A stretch of 64,000 nucleotides of DNA from Pseudomonas sp. CC120222-01a (GCF_003097235.1 NZ_QEQQ01000020.1:1-64000); one strand, 5' to 3'. Positions 7,142-16,500 are shown, counted from the stretch's first letter. Made by a program: numbers and translations. Notes: generated by a model from the sequence alone, not told the origin.

Positions 7142-10100
7142 TAACCACATCCTCCTGCTGAGTTGCTACTACCACCTTTCCCAAGCGATTTGGTTAAGGC
7201 CTCCCCAATTGTCACATCTTTCGCAAGAACCTGGCCAGTACGTGGAATCTTCAGAGTGCCTTTCTGAGGGAATCCTTCGTATGCTTTATTCAGCTTTCTG
7301 ACCAAATCGTCAGATGTTCCGTCAAACTTCTTGTTAAATGGCACGCCTTCTTTTTTTATCGCATCATGGAATTGTTGATGTAGCTTATCAGATCCATCAA
7401 TATCATTTGGGAACCACGAAGGTGAATCGAGCTTGGTTCCTAGCTCTGGAAATCCATGTGTATTTGCATGAGCCCGAGGAAACGGATGATGCCCCATACC
7501 GTCAGGTTTCAACGGCTTCCAAAATGGCATCCAGCCCCAAGGATCAACCCACGACATGGGGTTGGGGACGTAATGATAAAGATTGAAGCCACCAGTTAAG
7601 CCGATAGGATCTTGAGTGCTAAATCGCCCTACTTCAGGATCATAATAACGGAAAGTATTGTAATGCAGCGCAGTTTCGTCATCGAAGTACTGACCTTGGA
7701 ATCGCAGATTTTGCTCGACCTCATTTACAGGTAGCTGCTCTATCTCACCCCATGACCGATACGTCGCCTGCCAAACGATCCTGCCATTGCTATCCGTCAG
7801 CTCCAGCGGCGTACCAATCTGGTCAGTATGGAAGTAGTAGAGCTTCTGCTCTTCCCCTTCTAGCTGATCAACCCGCGCCAATGGCGCATAGCTCCCCGGC
7901 TCATACAGGTAAAGAATGCTCTGACCAGGCGTCTCTTCACGCAGCATCCTCAAGCCTTGCCAAAGGAAGCGCTTCTGTTCGACCTGGCCATCGATCTCCG
8001 CCTGCTTGGCCACTCGCCGGCCAAGGCTGTCGTACCGGTATTGCCCGGTACTCTCCAGCTTGCCATTGACCACTGTTTCAGCCCGAACCAACCGGTTTTC
8101 GCAGTCATAGGCAAAGGTCTGCAGCTTGCTGTGCCCCGAGCACTTCTCGATCAGGTTGCCCCAAGGGTCGTAACTATATTCCTGATCTCGCCATTGCTTG
8201 ATCCGGTTGTCCCTGACCTTGTCAAACTGACGGGCATTGAAGTTCAGCCGGTTGGCCGCCGCGTCATAGCGGAACTCTTCGCTGCCCACCAGCGAGCCGG
8301 TATCACGGCTGCGCAACTGGCCATTGGCTTCGTACTCGTACTTGATCTCGCCGCGCAGCTTGTCGAGCGTGCGCACCAGTTCACCGGCCGGGTCGTACTG
8401 GTAGCGGCGGTGAATCGGGTTGTAGGCGTGCTCCACCAGCAGCGAGGTATTGATGCCGGTGTTGTGCACTTGCGAAAGCTTGTCCGCAGGCAAGGTCGAG
8501 GCAAACTGCCAGGCCTTGCGCCCCATCGCGTCGTAGCCAAAGCAACTGGTGAGCTTGCCCTGGGTGCGGTAGACCTCACGGTGCAGGTCGTCGCGCTCCA
8601 TGTCGCTGATGACCTGGCCGTCAAGGTTCAGCTGATGGAGGTGGCCGCTGCCGTAATACAGGTGATTGACCTTACGCCCATCCGGTAGCGTCAACGTGGT
8701 CAGGTTGCTGAGTGGATCGTACTCGTAGCCCAGCGTCCCAGCGGGCGTGATTTCTTTTGTCAGCCGGCCCAGCAGGTCATAGGCGTACTCAAGCTTTTCT
8801 TCGGTTACGCCCAGCTGCTTGCCAATACCACTCGGGTGGCGCTCGATGCTGAGCAACCGGTCACCGTCGTCGTAGGTGAACTGCTGCTGCGCATCGCGAT
8901 TGAGCTTGGCGATCAGGCGGCCGATGGTGTCGCGCTCGAACAGCGTATGCCGCTCCGGGCGCTCGGCATTGTCACCGTAGCCAATCTCGTCCAGTCGCGT
9001 AAGGTGACCACCGACGTTGTAGCTGAAACGCCGGGTCAGGTTGTCTACCCGTACCTCTTCGCTCAGCCGGTCCGAGGCGTCGTAGGCAAAGCTGTAGGTG
9101 GCGTTGTTCTCGTTGACCAGCGCGGTCAGGCGCACAGCCTTGTCGTACTCGTAACGCACCCGCTGGCCCTTGGCATCCTCGCGGCTACTCGGCAGGCCAC
9201 GGGCGGTGCGCATCAGGCGGATGGTCTGGCCCTTGTCGTCGGTGTGGCTGAGCACCTGGCCGTAGACGTTGTAGGTGAAGGTTTCCTTGGTGCCGTCCGG
9301 GTGGGTGATACGCAGCACTTCCCCGTCCGGTTTTCGCTCCAGGCTGGTGGTCTGGTTCAGCGCATCGGTCACTGCCACCAGGTGCTGACGCTCGTCATAG
9401 CGGTAATAGGTGCTCTTGCCCGAGCAATCCTGATAACGCTGGACCTGGGCCAGGGTGTTCCACCACAGGTACTTGGACTTGTAGGTCGCATCGATGATGG
9501 TGTGCGGCAGGCCGTCATCGCTGTTGAGGTACTCGGTCATCTGGCCGAGGGCATCGAATTCGGCGAGCAGGTTGCCCTTGTCGTCGTAACGCGCTCGCCA
9601 GGTGCTGCCATCCGGGTAGCTGACCTGGGTCACAAGCGTCGTCAGGTGGTGATACTCGTAGGCGATCTTGCGGCCCAGCGGGTCGGTTTCTTCGAGCAGG
9701 CGGGCATATTCGTCGTACTTGAAGGTCAGGCGGTTACCGTCCGGCAGGTCGAGGCCGACCATGTTGCCGTTCTCGTCCAGCGCGATGGAGTAGCGCTCAC
9801 CACCGTAGTCACGGCTGGCGACCACGCGATGGTCGGCGTTGTACTGCACTTCCAGTTCGCGGCCGAGCACGTCGGTGGCCCAGCTGGTGCGGGCATCGAG
9901 GTCGTAGCGGAAATGGTAGTGCTCGCCATCGCTGGTCCAGTGCTCGACCACCCGTGGTTTGCCGCCCAGGGTTTCCCAGCGGTAATGGCAGCCCAGGCCC
10001 AGGGCGTTGCTGTGGGTGACCATCAGGCCTTCGGCGTAGCTGAAGCTGCGCACGGTATCGCCGTTGCGGTTGATCACCGTGGTCAACTGGCCGTGTTCGT

Positions 10101-11355
10101 CGTAGCGGTACTGGGTCAGCGTTTCGAAGGCCTGGTTGTCGACCACGCGCTTAATGTCGGTCAGGCGGCCCAGTGGGTGGTCGTAGTGCAGGTGCACGCG
10201 GGTGCCACCAGTGGCGCTGATGTCGGTCAGTGTGCCGTCGGGGGTGCGGGTGAAGTGCAGGAAATGGCCGAGGGCATTTTCGATGCGTTGCAGCGGCACT
10301 TCAGTGTTGCTGTCGGGCACTTCACCGAAATAGAAGAACAGGTTGTCGAGGGTTTGCAGGATGTAGTGACCGCCCTCGGTGCACACCAAGTACACCTGCT
10401 CGTGCGGGTTGTAGATGCGCTCGCCCGGCTGCAGGATCACGAACGGGACTTCGCGGCCCTGATTGTCAGTCAGGTAGATGAACGAGCCCTGACGGCGCAG
10501 GCTCTGCTCCCAAGGCAGCACCCAGCCACGGCCGAGCACGCTGTCGACGGTGAGGTCGCTGGCGTAGAAGCGTGACCACTCGATCGGCATCAGGCCGGGC
10601 AGGCTGAAGTCGATTTCATCGGGGATCAGCTTGCGGCCAGTGGTGAGGTCAACCGGGTTGCCGACCAAGCCACCGATGGCTTTGCGTGCCACGGGCTCGA
10701 TCACGTAGCGGCTGGCCACCTCGCCGGCGACGAAGCCTGCGGTGAACTTCAGGGCGCAGGGCATGATGGCTTTCATGCCGGCCTGGGTCCCGGCCTTGAT
10801 CAACTGGGCGATACCGCCGGCGGCACCGGCGATGGCCATCAGCACATCCACGGTAGTGCGCAGCCACTTCGGCACCTCGTCGTCTACCGGCAGGTACTGG
10901 TAGGTACCCCCGCCGATGAATACGTCATCCGAGCCACCGGAAATGGTCGCGCCACAAGTCAGCTTGTCGCCCTTGCGTGCAGCGGCGACGCTGTTGATGA
11001 AGACGTTGGTCGAGCCTTCGGCGATCTGCACTGGCCCCGGGTGCTTGTCACAGGCGCCGATGCTTTTTTCGACGCGTGCGGCTTTGAGGCTGTTGATGAA
11101 GACATTGGGTGAAGCGGTGGCTATCGTCCCTGAGGGGGACGACCTACTTCGCCCCCACGCCTCCCCCGCAGCGGTGAGCAGGCTCCCACCGATGCCTGCT
11201 GCCATACCTGCCAGCAGGGCAACACCAAACCCGCAGGTGAATGTTGCAATGGCCACCGTGGCCACCAGCGCAATCCCCAGGGCTGCGCCAAGCAGGAAGC
11301 CTCCGAGTGCACTGGTGTGCGAAATTTCGTCGCCGAACCTGGCTGCTTCGAACAT
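7141..11355 (-). CDS. Intact PAAR-Rhs T6SS effector with a His-rich putative nuclease tip
   Basis: A 1404-residue polymorphic toxin delivered on the VgrG spike. The N-terminus has two hydrophobic segments (about 18-65) of the prePAAR/transmembrane type, followed by a PAAR domain (about 75-160) with repeated NVFINS motifs. Another hydrophobic stretch lies at about 168-190. YD/RHS repeats fill about 330-1210 and form the shell. The core ends at DPIGLTGG and VDPWGW (about 1250-1275). The remaining 129 residues are the toxin tip, containing GMGHHPFPRAH and FPNDIDGSDKLHQQFH. The clustered His residues suggest an HNH-like nuclease, perhaps of the SHH type, but I am not certain. The AGGAG Shine-Dalgarno sits in the last codons of the upstream DUF1795 gene. 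This is the only complete Rhs copy in the window. Confidence 0.93.
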   Translation of the reverse strand: MFEAARFGDEISHTSALGGFLLGAALGIALVATVAIATFTCGFGVALLAGMAAGIGGSLLTAAGEAWGRSRSSPSGTIATASPNVFINSLKAARVEKSIGACDKHPGPVQIAEGSTNVFINSVAAARKGDKLTCGATISGGSDDVFIGGGTYQYLPVDDEVPKWLRTTVDVLMAIAGAAGGIAQLIKAGTQAGMKAIMPCALKFTAGFVAGEVASRYVIEPVARKAIGGLVGNPVDLTTGRKLIPDEIDFSLPGLMPIEWSRFYASDLTVDSVLGRGWVLPWEQSLRRQGSFIYLTDNQGREVPFVILQPGERIYNPHEQVYLVCTEGGHYILQTLDNLFFYFGEVPDSNTEVPLQRIENALGHFLHFTRTPDGTLTDISATGGTRVHLHYDHPLGRLTDIKRVVDNQAFETLTQYRYDEHGQLTTVINRNGDTVRSFSYAEGLMVTHSNALGLGCHYRWETLGGKPRVVEHWTSDGEHYHFRYDLDARTSWATDVLGRELEVQYNADHRVVASRDYGGERYSIALDENGNMVGLDLPDGNRLTFKYDEYARLLEETDPLGRKIAYEYHHLTTLVTQVSYPDGSTWRARYDDKGNLLAEFDALGQMTEYLNSDDGLPHTIIDATYKSKYLWWNTLAQVQRYQDCSGKSTYYRYDERQHLVAVTDALNQTTSLERKPDGEVLRITHPDGTKETFTYNVYGQVLSHTDDKGQTIRLMRTARGLPSSREDAKGQRVRYEYDKAVRLTALVNENNATYSFAYDASDRLSEEVRVDNLTRRFSYNVGGHLTRLDEIGYGDNAERPERHTLFERDTIGRLIAKLNRDAQQQFTYDDGDRLLSIERHPSGIGKQLGVTEEKLEYAYDLLGRLTKEITPAGTLGYEYDPLSNLTTLTLPDGRKVNHLYYGSGHLHQLNLDGQVISDMERDDLHREVYRTQGKLTSCFGYDAMGRKAWQFASTLPADKLSQVHNTGINTSLLVEHAYNPIHRRYQYDPAGELVRTLDKLRGEIKYEYEANGQLRSRDTGSLVGSEEFRYDAAANRLNFNARQFDKVRDNRIKQWRDQEYSYDPWGNLIEKCSGHSKLQTFAYDCENRLVRAETVVNGKLESTGQYRYDSLGRRVAKQAEIDGQVEQKRFLWQGLRMLREETPGQSILYLYEPGSYAPLARVDQLEGEEQKLYYFHTDQIGTPLELTDSNGRIVWQATYRSWGEIEQLPVNEVEQNLRFQGQYFDDETALHYNTFRYYDPEVGRFSTQDPIGLTGGFNLYHYVPNPMSWVDPWGWMPFWKPLKPDGMGHHPFPRAHANTHGFPELGTKLDSPSWFPNDIDGSDKLHQQFHDAIKKEGVPFNKKFDGTSDDLVRKLNKAYEGFPQKGTLKIPRTGQVLAKDVTIGEALTKSLGKGGSSNSAGGCG

Positions 11356-11361
11356 GAGGGT

Positions 11362-11829
11362 TTACTCCTGTTCGCCGGGCTCGTTAGTCGCTCCCCCGCT
11401 GGTGCGGGGCTGGAAGCTTGCCAGCAGGTTTTGCCAATCCTGATTCTGCTGTGGGCTGAAGTCTGCCTGTGCAGTGGTGGAGAAAATCAGTGCGCGCTCA
11501 GGCGTCAGCAGGAACGCTGCCTGGCGCTGGTAGAACGGGCGGCCCTCGTTCATGTAGTAAGCATCGATCTGCAGGCCCTCAATGGGCGCCGTGCTCGACA
11601 GGGTGACGGCTTTGGTCCCCATGAGCGAGTAGCTGCGCAGCTTCGACGAAAGCATTTTCACCTGGCGCTCGACGTAGGCTTTCAGCGCCTCCCCCGGCAG
11701 CAGATTGTCCCTGGATACGGTGATGCTCAGGGGCGCAGGAATGCTGGCACCTAATACGAACATGTTGACCGTGCGGTCCTGGAAACCTTCAGGCAACACG
11801 ATGCCGCCTTCCTGCAGTTGATAGTCCAT
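11362..11829 (-). CDS. DUF1795/DcrB-like Eag chaperone for the Rhs effector
   Basis: A 155-residue cytoplasmic protein of the DUF1795 (DcrB-related) family. Eag chaperones of this family bind and stabilise the N-terminal transmembrane regions of T6SS effectors and help load them on VgrG. Visible features are LPEGFQDRTVNMFVLG (about 12-27), ITVSRDNLLPGEALKAYVERQ (about 36-56), and GTKAVTLSSTAPIEGLQIDAYY (about 71-92). It ends six bases before the Rhs start codon, as expected for the cognate chaperone of this membrane-segment-bearing effector. It lies between a second DUF1795-like gene and the Rhs gene in the vgrG operon. Confidence 0.9.
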   Translation of the reverse strand: MDYQLQEGGIVLPEGFQDRTVNMFVLGASIPAPLSITVSRDNLLPGEALKAYVERQVKMLSSKLRSYSLMGTKAVTLSSTAPIEGLQIDAYYMNEGRPFYQRQAAFLLTPERALIFSTTAQADFSPQQNQDWQNLLASFQPRTSGGATNEPGEQE

Positions 11830-11864
11830 GTAATGAAAATTCCTGATAACAAAAAGGTTGAGCC

Positions 11865-12449
11865 TCAGCGGCCGATGAGGCCTGCCAGCATGTTGTCAAA
11901 CTCGATCAACCATAGGCTGAGCGCTGGCCTGGAGGGGTCGACCACGCACGAGATATCCAGCCATTGGACTGTGTCCTGGCCTTCGACGGGCACCAGTGCA
12001 CCTACCAACCGGCCGTGCCGTTGCTCACGGCCCTCGGCAAAATGGAAATCCAGCACCTTGGCGGCATTTCCGGCAAGGCTGCAATCACGTTGCCGAATGA
12101 CGCGCAGTGTCGTGATCGACTCACGCAGTGCCTGAATGGAGGCGGCGAATAATTGCTCCAGTGATTGCTGTGAAGGCGCTTCGCGTCGACGAATCTTCAA
12201 CGAAACAGGCTCGCCTTCGTGTTCGAGGGTGGTCTGAATGTCGCGAAAACGAAAACCGCCCGGGAACTGCAAGTTGAAACCGCCGAAGGTGAAACTGCTG
12301 GCCACCTCTTGCAGCGCCACGGGGACCGGTTCCGGCTCTGGTTCCGGCTCGGCCGCCTTGGCTGCTTCCGCTAGCTTGGCCAGGCGTGCCTCCTCCTCCA
12401 GCGCTTCGCGCCGGGCGGAAATCCGGTCATAGATCGAAGGTTTGTACAT
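11865..12449 (-). CDS. Second DUF1795-like protein with an N-terminal linker
   Basis: A 194-residue protein. The first 50 residues are a charged helix followed by a Glu-Pro repeat (EPEPEPEPVP, about 34-43). The rest (about 50-194) has the DUF1795/Eag outline: FTFGGFNLQFPGGFRFRDI at the start, SLKIRRREA, then GNAAKVLDFHFAEG. It sits 10 bases after vgrG and 35 bases before the shorter DUF1795 gene. It probably also helps assemble the VgrG-Rhs complex, for example by binding VgrG or the second hydrophobic region of Rhs. The homology is weaker than for its neighbour, so the assignment is tentative. Confidence 0.6.
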   Translation of the reverse strand: MYKPSIYDRISARREALEEEARLAKLAEAAKAAEPEPEPEPVPVALQEVASSFTFGGFNLQFPGGFRFRDIQTTLEHEGEPVSLKIRRREAPSQQSLEQLFAASIQALRESITTLRVIRQRDCSLAGNAAKVLDFHFAEGREQRHGRLVGALVPVEGQDTVQWLDISCVVDPSRPALSLWLIEFDNMLAGLIGR

Positions 12450-12459
12450 GAGCCTGGCC

Positions 12460-14316
12460 TCAGTCGTTGATCCGCACCGGGGCGCCCGTGATCTTGGTGA
12501 TGTCGGTACTGGTGGTGGTGATGACCTTGCCCTTGATCTCGATGCCTTCCGGGGTCAGCGTGATGCTGCTGTCGCCGACCTGCAGGATGATGTGCTGCTT
12601 GGCCGCCACCTGAATGAACTGGTTGTCCACCTGGAGGGTGTAGGAGCCATCGGTCACTTGTACCACGGTGTCTTTCTTCACCGTCTCGGTGTGGGTGCCA
12701 CCCACCGTGATCGAACGGTTGTTGCCCACATCATGGGTCTCATCCAGCTCGATCTCGGTATCCATGTTGCGCTCGGCATGCATGATGATCTGCTCGGCGC
12801 CGGCCTTGTCCTCGAAACGGAAGAAGTTGGCAGTACCGCCGTCGCCCTTCATCGACCGGGTCAGGAAGCCGCTCTGGGTCTTGTTCGCCGGCAGCGCCCA
12901 CGGCGGCGTATTGCTGCTGTTGTAGAGGCTGCCAATGATCAGCGGCCGGTCCGGATTGCCATCGAGAAACACCACCACCACCTCATCCTCCACCCGCGGG
13001 ATCTGGATGCTGCCGAAGCCGCCGCTGGCACCGGACTGGGCCACGCGTACCCAGCACGAACTGTGGTCGTTGTGCTGGCCCTTGCGGTCCCAGTGGAACT
13101 GGATCTTCACCCGGCCCAGTTCGTCGGTGAAGATTTCCTCACCCGGCGGACCGACCACGATGGCGGTCTGCGGGCCGGCGATGGTCGGCTTTGGCGTGCT
13201 CAGCTGCGGGCGGAACGGGATTTTTTTGCGCACGCAGGTGAAGGTGTTGTAGTAGCTGGCCTGCTGGCCGCTGAGGTAGTTGTTGTGGCCTTCGCTTTCC
13301 ACGCTCATCAGCAGGAACTGGCGGTCTTCGACGGCGCCCTGGTCGTGGGTGTAGTGCTGCAGCAGCTCGAAGGTATAGCCGGGCTTCATGGCGCGGCAGT
13401 TACTGGCGCCTTCGAACTTCTTGCCACGCAGCTCCAGCGCCTCGATACGCAGGCGCAGCAGGGTTTCGCCTTCGTCGTAGGTGCCGTGGGTGTACTGGCC
13501 GGGGAAGTCGTAGATTTCGAAATTTTCCACGTCGCCTTGCTTGTTCACGCTGTTCATCGCCACCGGCAAGCGGTTGTTGGGCTGGCGGTAGTCGAAGGTC
13601 TGCGTGGCCATCTTGCCGGACTGCAGCTGGCGGTTGCCGCTCCACTGGGTGATGGAGTCGGCGGTCTCGGTGACCGATGCGCTGTGGAAGCGGATCTGCG
13701 GTTGCTCGGGGATGTCCACCAGCGTGCTGGAGTCATCGCAGATGATCATGGTGTGGCCTTCGGCAGTGTGCTCGAAGTAGTAGAACATCCCCTCTTCCTC
13801 CAGCAGGCGCTGGACGAAGTTGAAGTCGGTTTCGCGGTACTGGGTGATGTAGGTGTAGCGCTTTTGTGGCCGGGTCAAGCGGAACTCGTGGCGGGAGAAC
13901 GCCGGGCACAGGGCGAACACTTCGGTGACCACTTCCTCGACCGTGTTGCCCTGGAAGATCCGCGTGTCGAAGCGGTTCTTGAGCATCGAGAACCATGGGT
14001 TGAGGGTGGCGGTGTAACGCGCCATGCCACCGTCGCTGCCGATGCTGGCAAAGCGCGTGAGGTAACCGGTGATGTAGCGCGGGCCGCCTTCGGCCAGTTC
14101 GATCTCGATGCTGACGTGCTGGCCCATCATCGACTTGAGCGGCACGCCAGAGTCTTCGCAGACCAGCAGCAGTTCGTAGTTGAACGCCCGCGACAGGCCC
14201 TCGACGCCCTTGAAGGTTTCCAGCAGCAGTTCCTGCTCGGGGTTGGCCAGGTTGTGGAACTTGAACAGGCGGCGGTTCTGCGGCGACAGCAGCGCGGAGG
14301 CCAGGTCCATGATCAT
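12460..14316 (-). CDS. vgrG: T6SS spike protein VgrG
   Basis: A 618-residue VgrG, the trimeric spike that caps the Hcp tube. The gp27-like part is recognisable by GYLTRFASIGSD, the YRETDFNFVQRLLEEEGMFY motif and NTFTCVRKKIPFRP. The gp5-like OB fold follows (GRVKIQFHWDR, SSCWVRVAQSGA, PRVEDEVVVVFLDG), and then a Val/Thr-rich beta-helix (about 490-610). There is no extra toxin domain at the C-terminus. I chose the ATG at 14316 because an AAGGAG lies seven bases upstream; the frame is open 10 codons further. It heads an operon with two DUF1795 genes, the Rhs effector and its immunity gene, so this spike carries the PAAR-Rhs toxin. Confidence 0.95.
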   Translation of the reverse strand: MIMDLASALLSPQNRRLFKFHNLANPEQELLLETFKGVEGLSRAFNYELLLVCEDSGVPLKSMMGQHVSIEIELAEGGPRYITGYLTRFASIGSDGGMARYTATLNPWFSMLKNRFDTRIFQGNTVEEVVTEVFALCPAFSRHEFRLTRPQKRYTYITQYRETDFNFVQRLLEEEGMFYYFEHTAEGHTMIICDDSSTLVDIPEQPQIRFHSASVTETADSITQWSGNRQLQSGKMATQTFDYRQPNNRLPVAMNSVNKQGDVENFEIYDFPGQYTHGTYDEGETLLRLRIEALELRGKKFEGASNCRAMKPGYTFELLQHYTHDQGAVEDRQFLLMSVESEGHNNYLSGQQASYYNTFTCVRKKIPFRPQLSTPKPTIAGPQTAIVVGPPGEEIFTDELGRVKIQFHWDRKGQHNDHSSCWVRVAQSGASGGFGSIQIPRVEDEVVVVFLDGNPDRPLIIGSLYNSSNTPPWALPANKTQSGFLTRSMKGDGGTANFFRFEDKAGAEQIIMHAERNMDTEIELDETHDVGNNRSITVGGTHTETVKKDTVVQVTDGSYTLQVDNQFIQVAAKQHIILQVGDSSITLTPEGIEIKGKVITTTSTDITKITGAPVRIND

Positions 14317-15013
14317 GCGAAATCTCCTTGAAAACACGGCCAGCACGCTAATGCGATGCTCAGCTACAACTCTGTTCTTGCAGGCGTATTCGGCATGCGC
14401 GCATCACGCGCGTGCCCTGCGGAATCATGCGACTGCCGGCATGATGGAAAGTGCCATCATGCGTTGCATTTAATGCGACCTGGTTCACATTACCGAATGC
14501 CAGGCAGGCAGAAGCGCCCAAAAGGAGACACCGGCAAATGATGCCCTGTCAACACATCGGAAGCCTTGGAATGCTGAGCTTAGAGCCGCGCAAAGCGATA
14601 TCACATCGCCACTTTTCGCAACCGTCACTGCTGCACCAAAGCGCTACAGGCCATCGCCGAATGGCCCGTAGCAGAAGGTTTTTCAGATGGTGACCAGAGC
14701 CCGTACCTGACCACGCCATTTCGAGCTACCCGCTACCTTTTGCGTCCACGGCGATCGCGGAGAAAAATGTTTCATAACGTGGATTGGTTCAAATTTTTCG
14801 CTATTCATCCATTCTGGCAAATGGCTAGCGTGGGCACTGGCGGTACTGGCACTTGCGGTAAGCGAACAGCCATGATTCGGGCGACGATACTCAATTGCCA
14901 TCATTGCCGCACGCCCCTCTCATGAGAACAATGAACGCTCCGTCGGATCTTCACGCCAATCTCGAGGTCTGACGCGACATGCTGCGCTCGCCGCCGAAGC
15001 GCCGCCTACCTCC
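14317..15013. other. Long divergent intergenic region between vgrG and the DUF6861-like gene
   Basis: About 700 bases with no convincing gene. It holds a set of inverted ATCATGC/GCATGAT repeats near 14425-14462. A short plus-strand frame at 14740-14925 and its minus-strand counterpart have no family signal, and I do not call them. Promoters for both flanking operons must lie here, but I see no clear -10/-35 or -24/-12 pair. Confidence 0.5.
14425..14462. promoter_or_regulatory. Inverted repeat cluster upstream of vgrG
   Basis: GCATGATGG (14439-14447) and CCATCATGC (14454-14462) are a perfect 9-bp inverted repeat with a 6-base spacer. A third ATCATGC copy at 14425-14431 pairs with the same central arm. 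A further ATCATGCG lies at the vgrG start. The alternating arms could be operator half-sites or an mRNA hairpin in the vgrG leader. Confidence 0.35.
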
Positions 15014-16492
15014 ATGGACAGTGAAGCGAAAATGGATCTTTTGACGAACATTCCCAGCTGGGGCGACATCGAGCGTAATCTCGAGCAAAAATTCAGCGAG
15101 CTGAACCAAAGCGTCGACAGTGGACTGAACAGCGCCCACGAAGCTTGGGACGGTTTCAGCCGCCGAGTGAGCAATGGTGCCAATCAAGCCTATGGCTACC
15201 TCGGTGGCCAGCGCATCGACAACGTACGCCAGGCCATGGCCCTGTCCTACCCGATCATTCAGGACAACCTCAAGCGCAAGTGGTCTTCCATCGGCATCGA
15301 GCAGATCCTGCCGGTACTCCTGCAACTGGTCAAAGAAGTGTCGATGATACTCGGTGGCAGCGTGGCGGTTGGCTCGCTCGCCGGTGGCGTGGCCGGGGCC
15401 TTTGCTTTTGGCGTCGGCGCCGCGCCGGGCGCGGTGGCCGGCGCCGGCATCGGCCTGCAGGTCGGCAACCTGATTCTCATGGGCCTGGGGCTGTCCGCCA
15501 TCGCCGAATATTTTTACCAGGGCCTGCCGGCCTGCCTTTCGACCCTTCAGCAAGGCATGGCCACGGCATGGTTTGCCGAGGATGGCCTCAAGCCCGCTGG
15601 CCTGGACCCAACCGGCGGCTCGTCGGCGCAAGCCCAGGAGCGCGTCGAGCGCGCCGCGCGCCAACTGGCCCGCGGTCAGGAGCAACTGGTGTTGCTGCTG
15701 CTGACGGCCATTGTCACCTACCTTACCCGGGGGCAGCTGAAAGCAGGCATAGTCAGCAGTGCGGAAAGTATTGCCGCACGTAGCGCCCGATTGCAGGCCG
15801 ACATCTCCAACAAGCAGCTGGCAGCGTGGCTGGCGAAAAACGAGCAGAAGCTGCTGGCGAACCCGGAGCTGCAGATCAAGGAGGCGACCCCGCTCAAGCC
15901 GGCGGAGCCAGAAACCCTGCGGGAGTTCTACAGCAAGCAGGACCCGAATTTCGCCTCGATGGAAGACCAGATCAAGAAGGTCAGCACCTTCAAGACAAAG
16001 GGCCTGTCGAACGCCCAGATCGAAGACTTCCTCAACACCGCAGACGGCGAGAAGCTGCTGAGCAAGCTGCAGGCCGCAGCCCCAGATGCCGATGCCACTA
16101 CCATCTACTCGCGGGCGTTCGACCAGGTGGCGTCCGGGTCGACCATCCCCGAGGTGAGGATGATCGACTCCGCACTGGTCAAGATCGTGCCCGAAGGGCA
16201 AGGTGTGTCGCCCTACTCGCCCTTCTTCACCACCCACGAGGAGCTTCAGGCGGCGGCCAGATCTGGCAAGACACTGGCTGACAGCTTTGGCTTGCCACTG
16301 GGCAGTGAATCGACACGTTATTCGATCTTTGAAATGTCACCGTTGCAGCCAACCGAGGTATTTGTGAGTAAAGTCGCTCCTACTACCGAGCTGGGTGGCG
16401 CCATCTCACGCAGCGGCGAAGCGATGCAGTACCTCACGCCCAATCGTGGCGAATGGGGCACTCCGAAACTGATGGGCACCATCTCCAACTAG
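15014..16492 (+). CDS. DUF6861-like T6SS effector, probable NAD-targeting toxin
   Basis: A 492-residue protein. The N-terminal third (to about 175) resembles the DUF6861 module found at the front of Pseudomonas polymorphic toxins, with a Gly/Ala-rich hydrophobic hairpin at about 112-165 (SVAVGSLAGGVAGAFAFGVG). A long helical linker follows. The last 110 residues look like a compact toxin domain: VSPYSPFFTTHEELQ, SESTRYSIFEMSP, and SRSGEAMQYLTPNRGEWG. The Gln-Tyr-containing end recalls NAD-glycohydrolase or ADP-ribosyltransferase folds. That reading is an inference supported by neighbours that counter such toxins. An in-frame ATG at 15032 is an alternative start; neither start has a strong ribosome binding site. 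A small partner gene follows after eight bases. Confidence 0.65.
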   Translation: MDSEAKMDLLTNIPSWGDIERNLEQKFSELNQSVDSGLNSAHEAWDGFSRRVSNGANQAYGYLGGQRIDNVRQAMALSYPIIQDNLKRKWSSIGIEQILPVLLQLVKEVSMILGGSVAVGSLAGGVAGAFAFGVGAAPGAVAGAGIGLQVGNLILMGLGLSAIAEYFYQGLPACLSTLQQGMATAWFAEDGLKPAGLDPTGGSSAQAQERVERAARQLARGQEQLVLLLLTAIVTYLTRGQLKAGIVSSAESIAARSARLQADISNKQLAAWLAKNEQKLLANPELQIKEATPLKPAEPETLREFYSKQDPNFASMEDQIKKVSTFKTKGLSNAQIEDFLNTADGEKLLSKLQAAAPDADATTIYSRAFDQVASGSTIPEVRMIDSALVKIVPEGQGVSPYSPFFTTHEELQAAARSGKTLADSFGLPLGSESTRYSIFEMSPLQPTEVFVSKVAPTTELGGAISRSGEAMQYLTPNRGEWGTPKLMGTISN

Positions 16493-16500
16493 GGCTGACC

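Noticed and set aside
7600..10300. Regularly repeated short motifs considered as a CRISPR array
   Set aside because: The repeats are imperfect YD coding repeats in one open frame, without constant spacers or identical repeat units.
8836..10575. A 579-codon plus-strand open frame inside the Rhs gene
   Set aside because: It is the complement of the YD repeats. Val/Gly/Ala-rich low-information translation and lack of a ribosome binding site show it is an antisense shadow of GC-rich coding sequence.
12442..14331. A 629-codon plus-strand open frame opposite vgrG
   Set aside because: Same cause: high-GC third positions leave the opposite strand open. The minus-strand VgrG is unmistakable.
14683..14925. 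Short overlapping frames between vgrG and the DUF6861-like gene
   Set aside because: No ribosome binding site of note, no family signal, and both strands are open at similar length. A frame variant with a hydrophobic stretch near 14820-14880 has no start codon.
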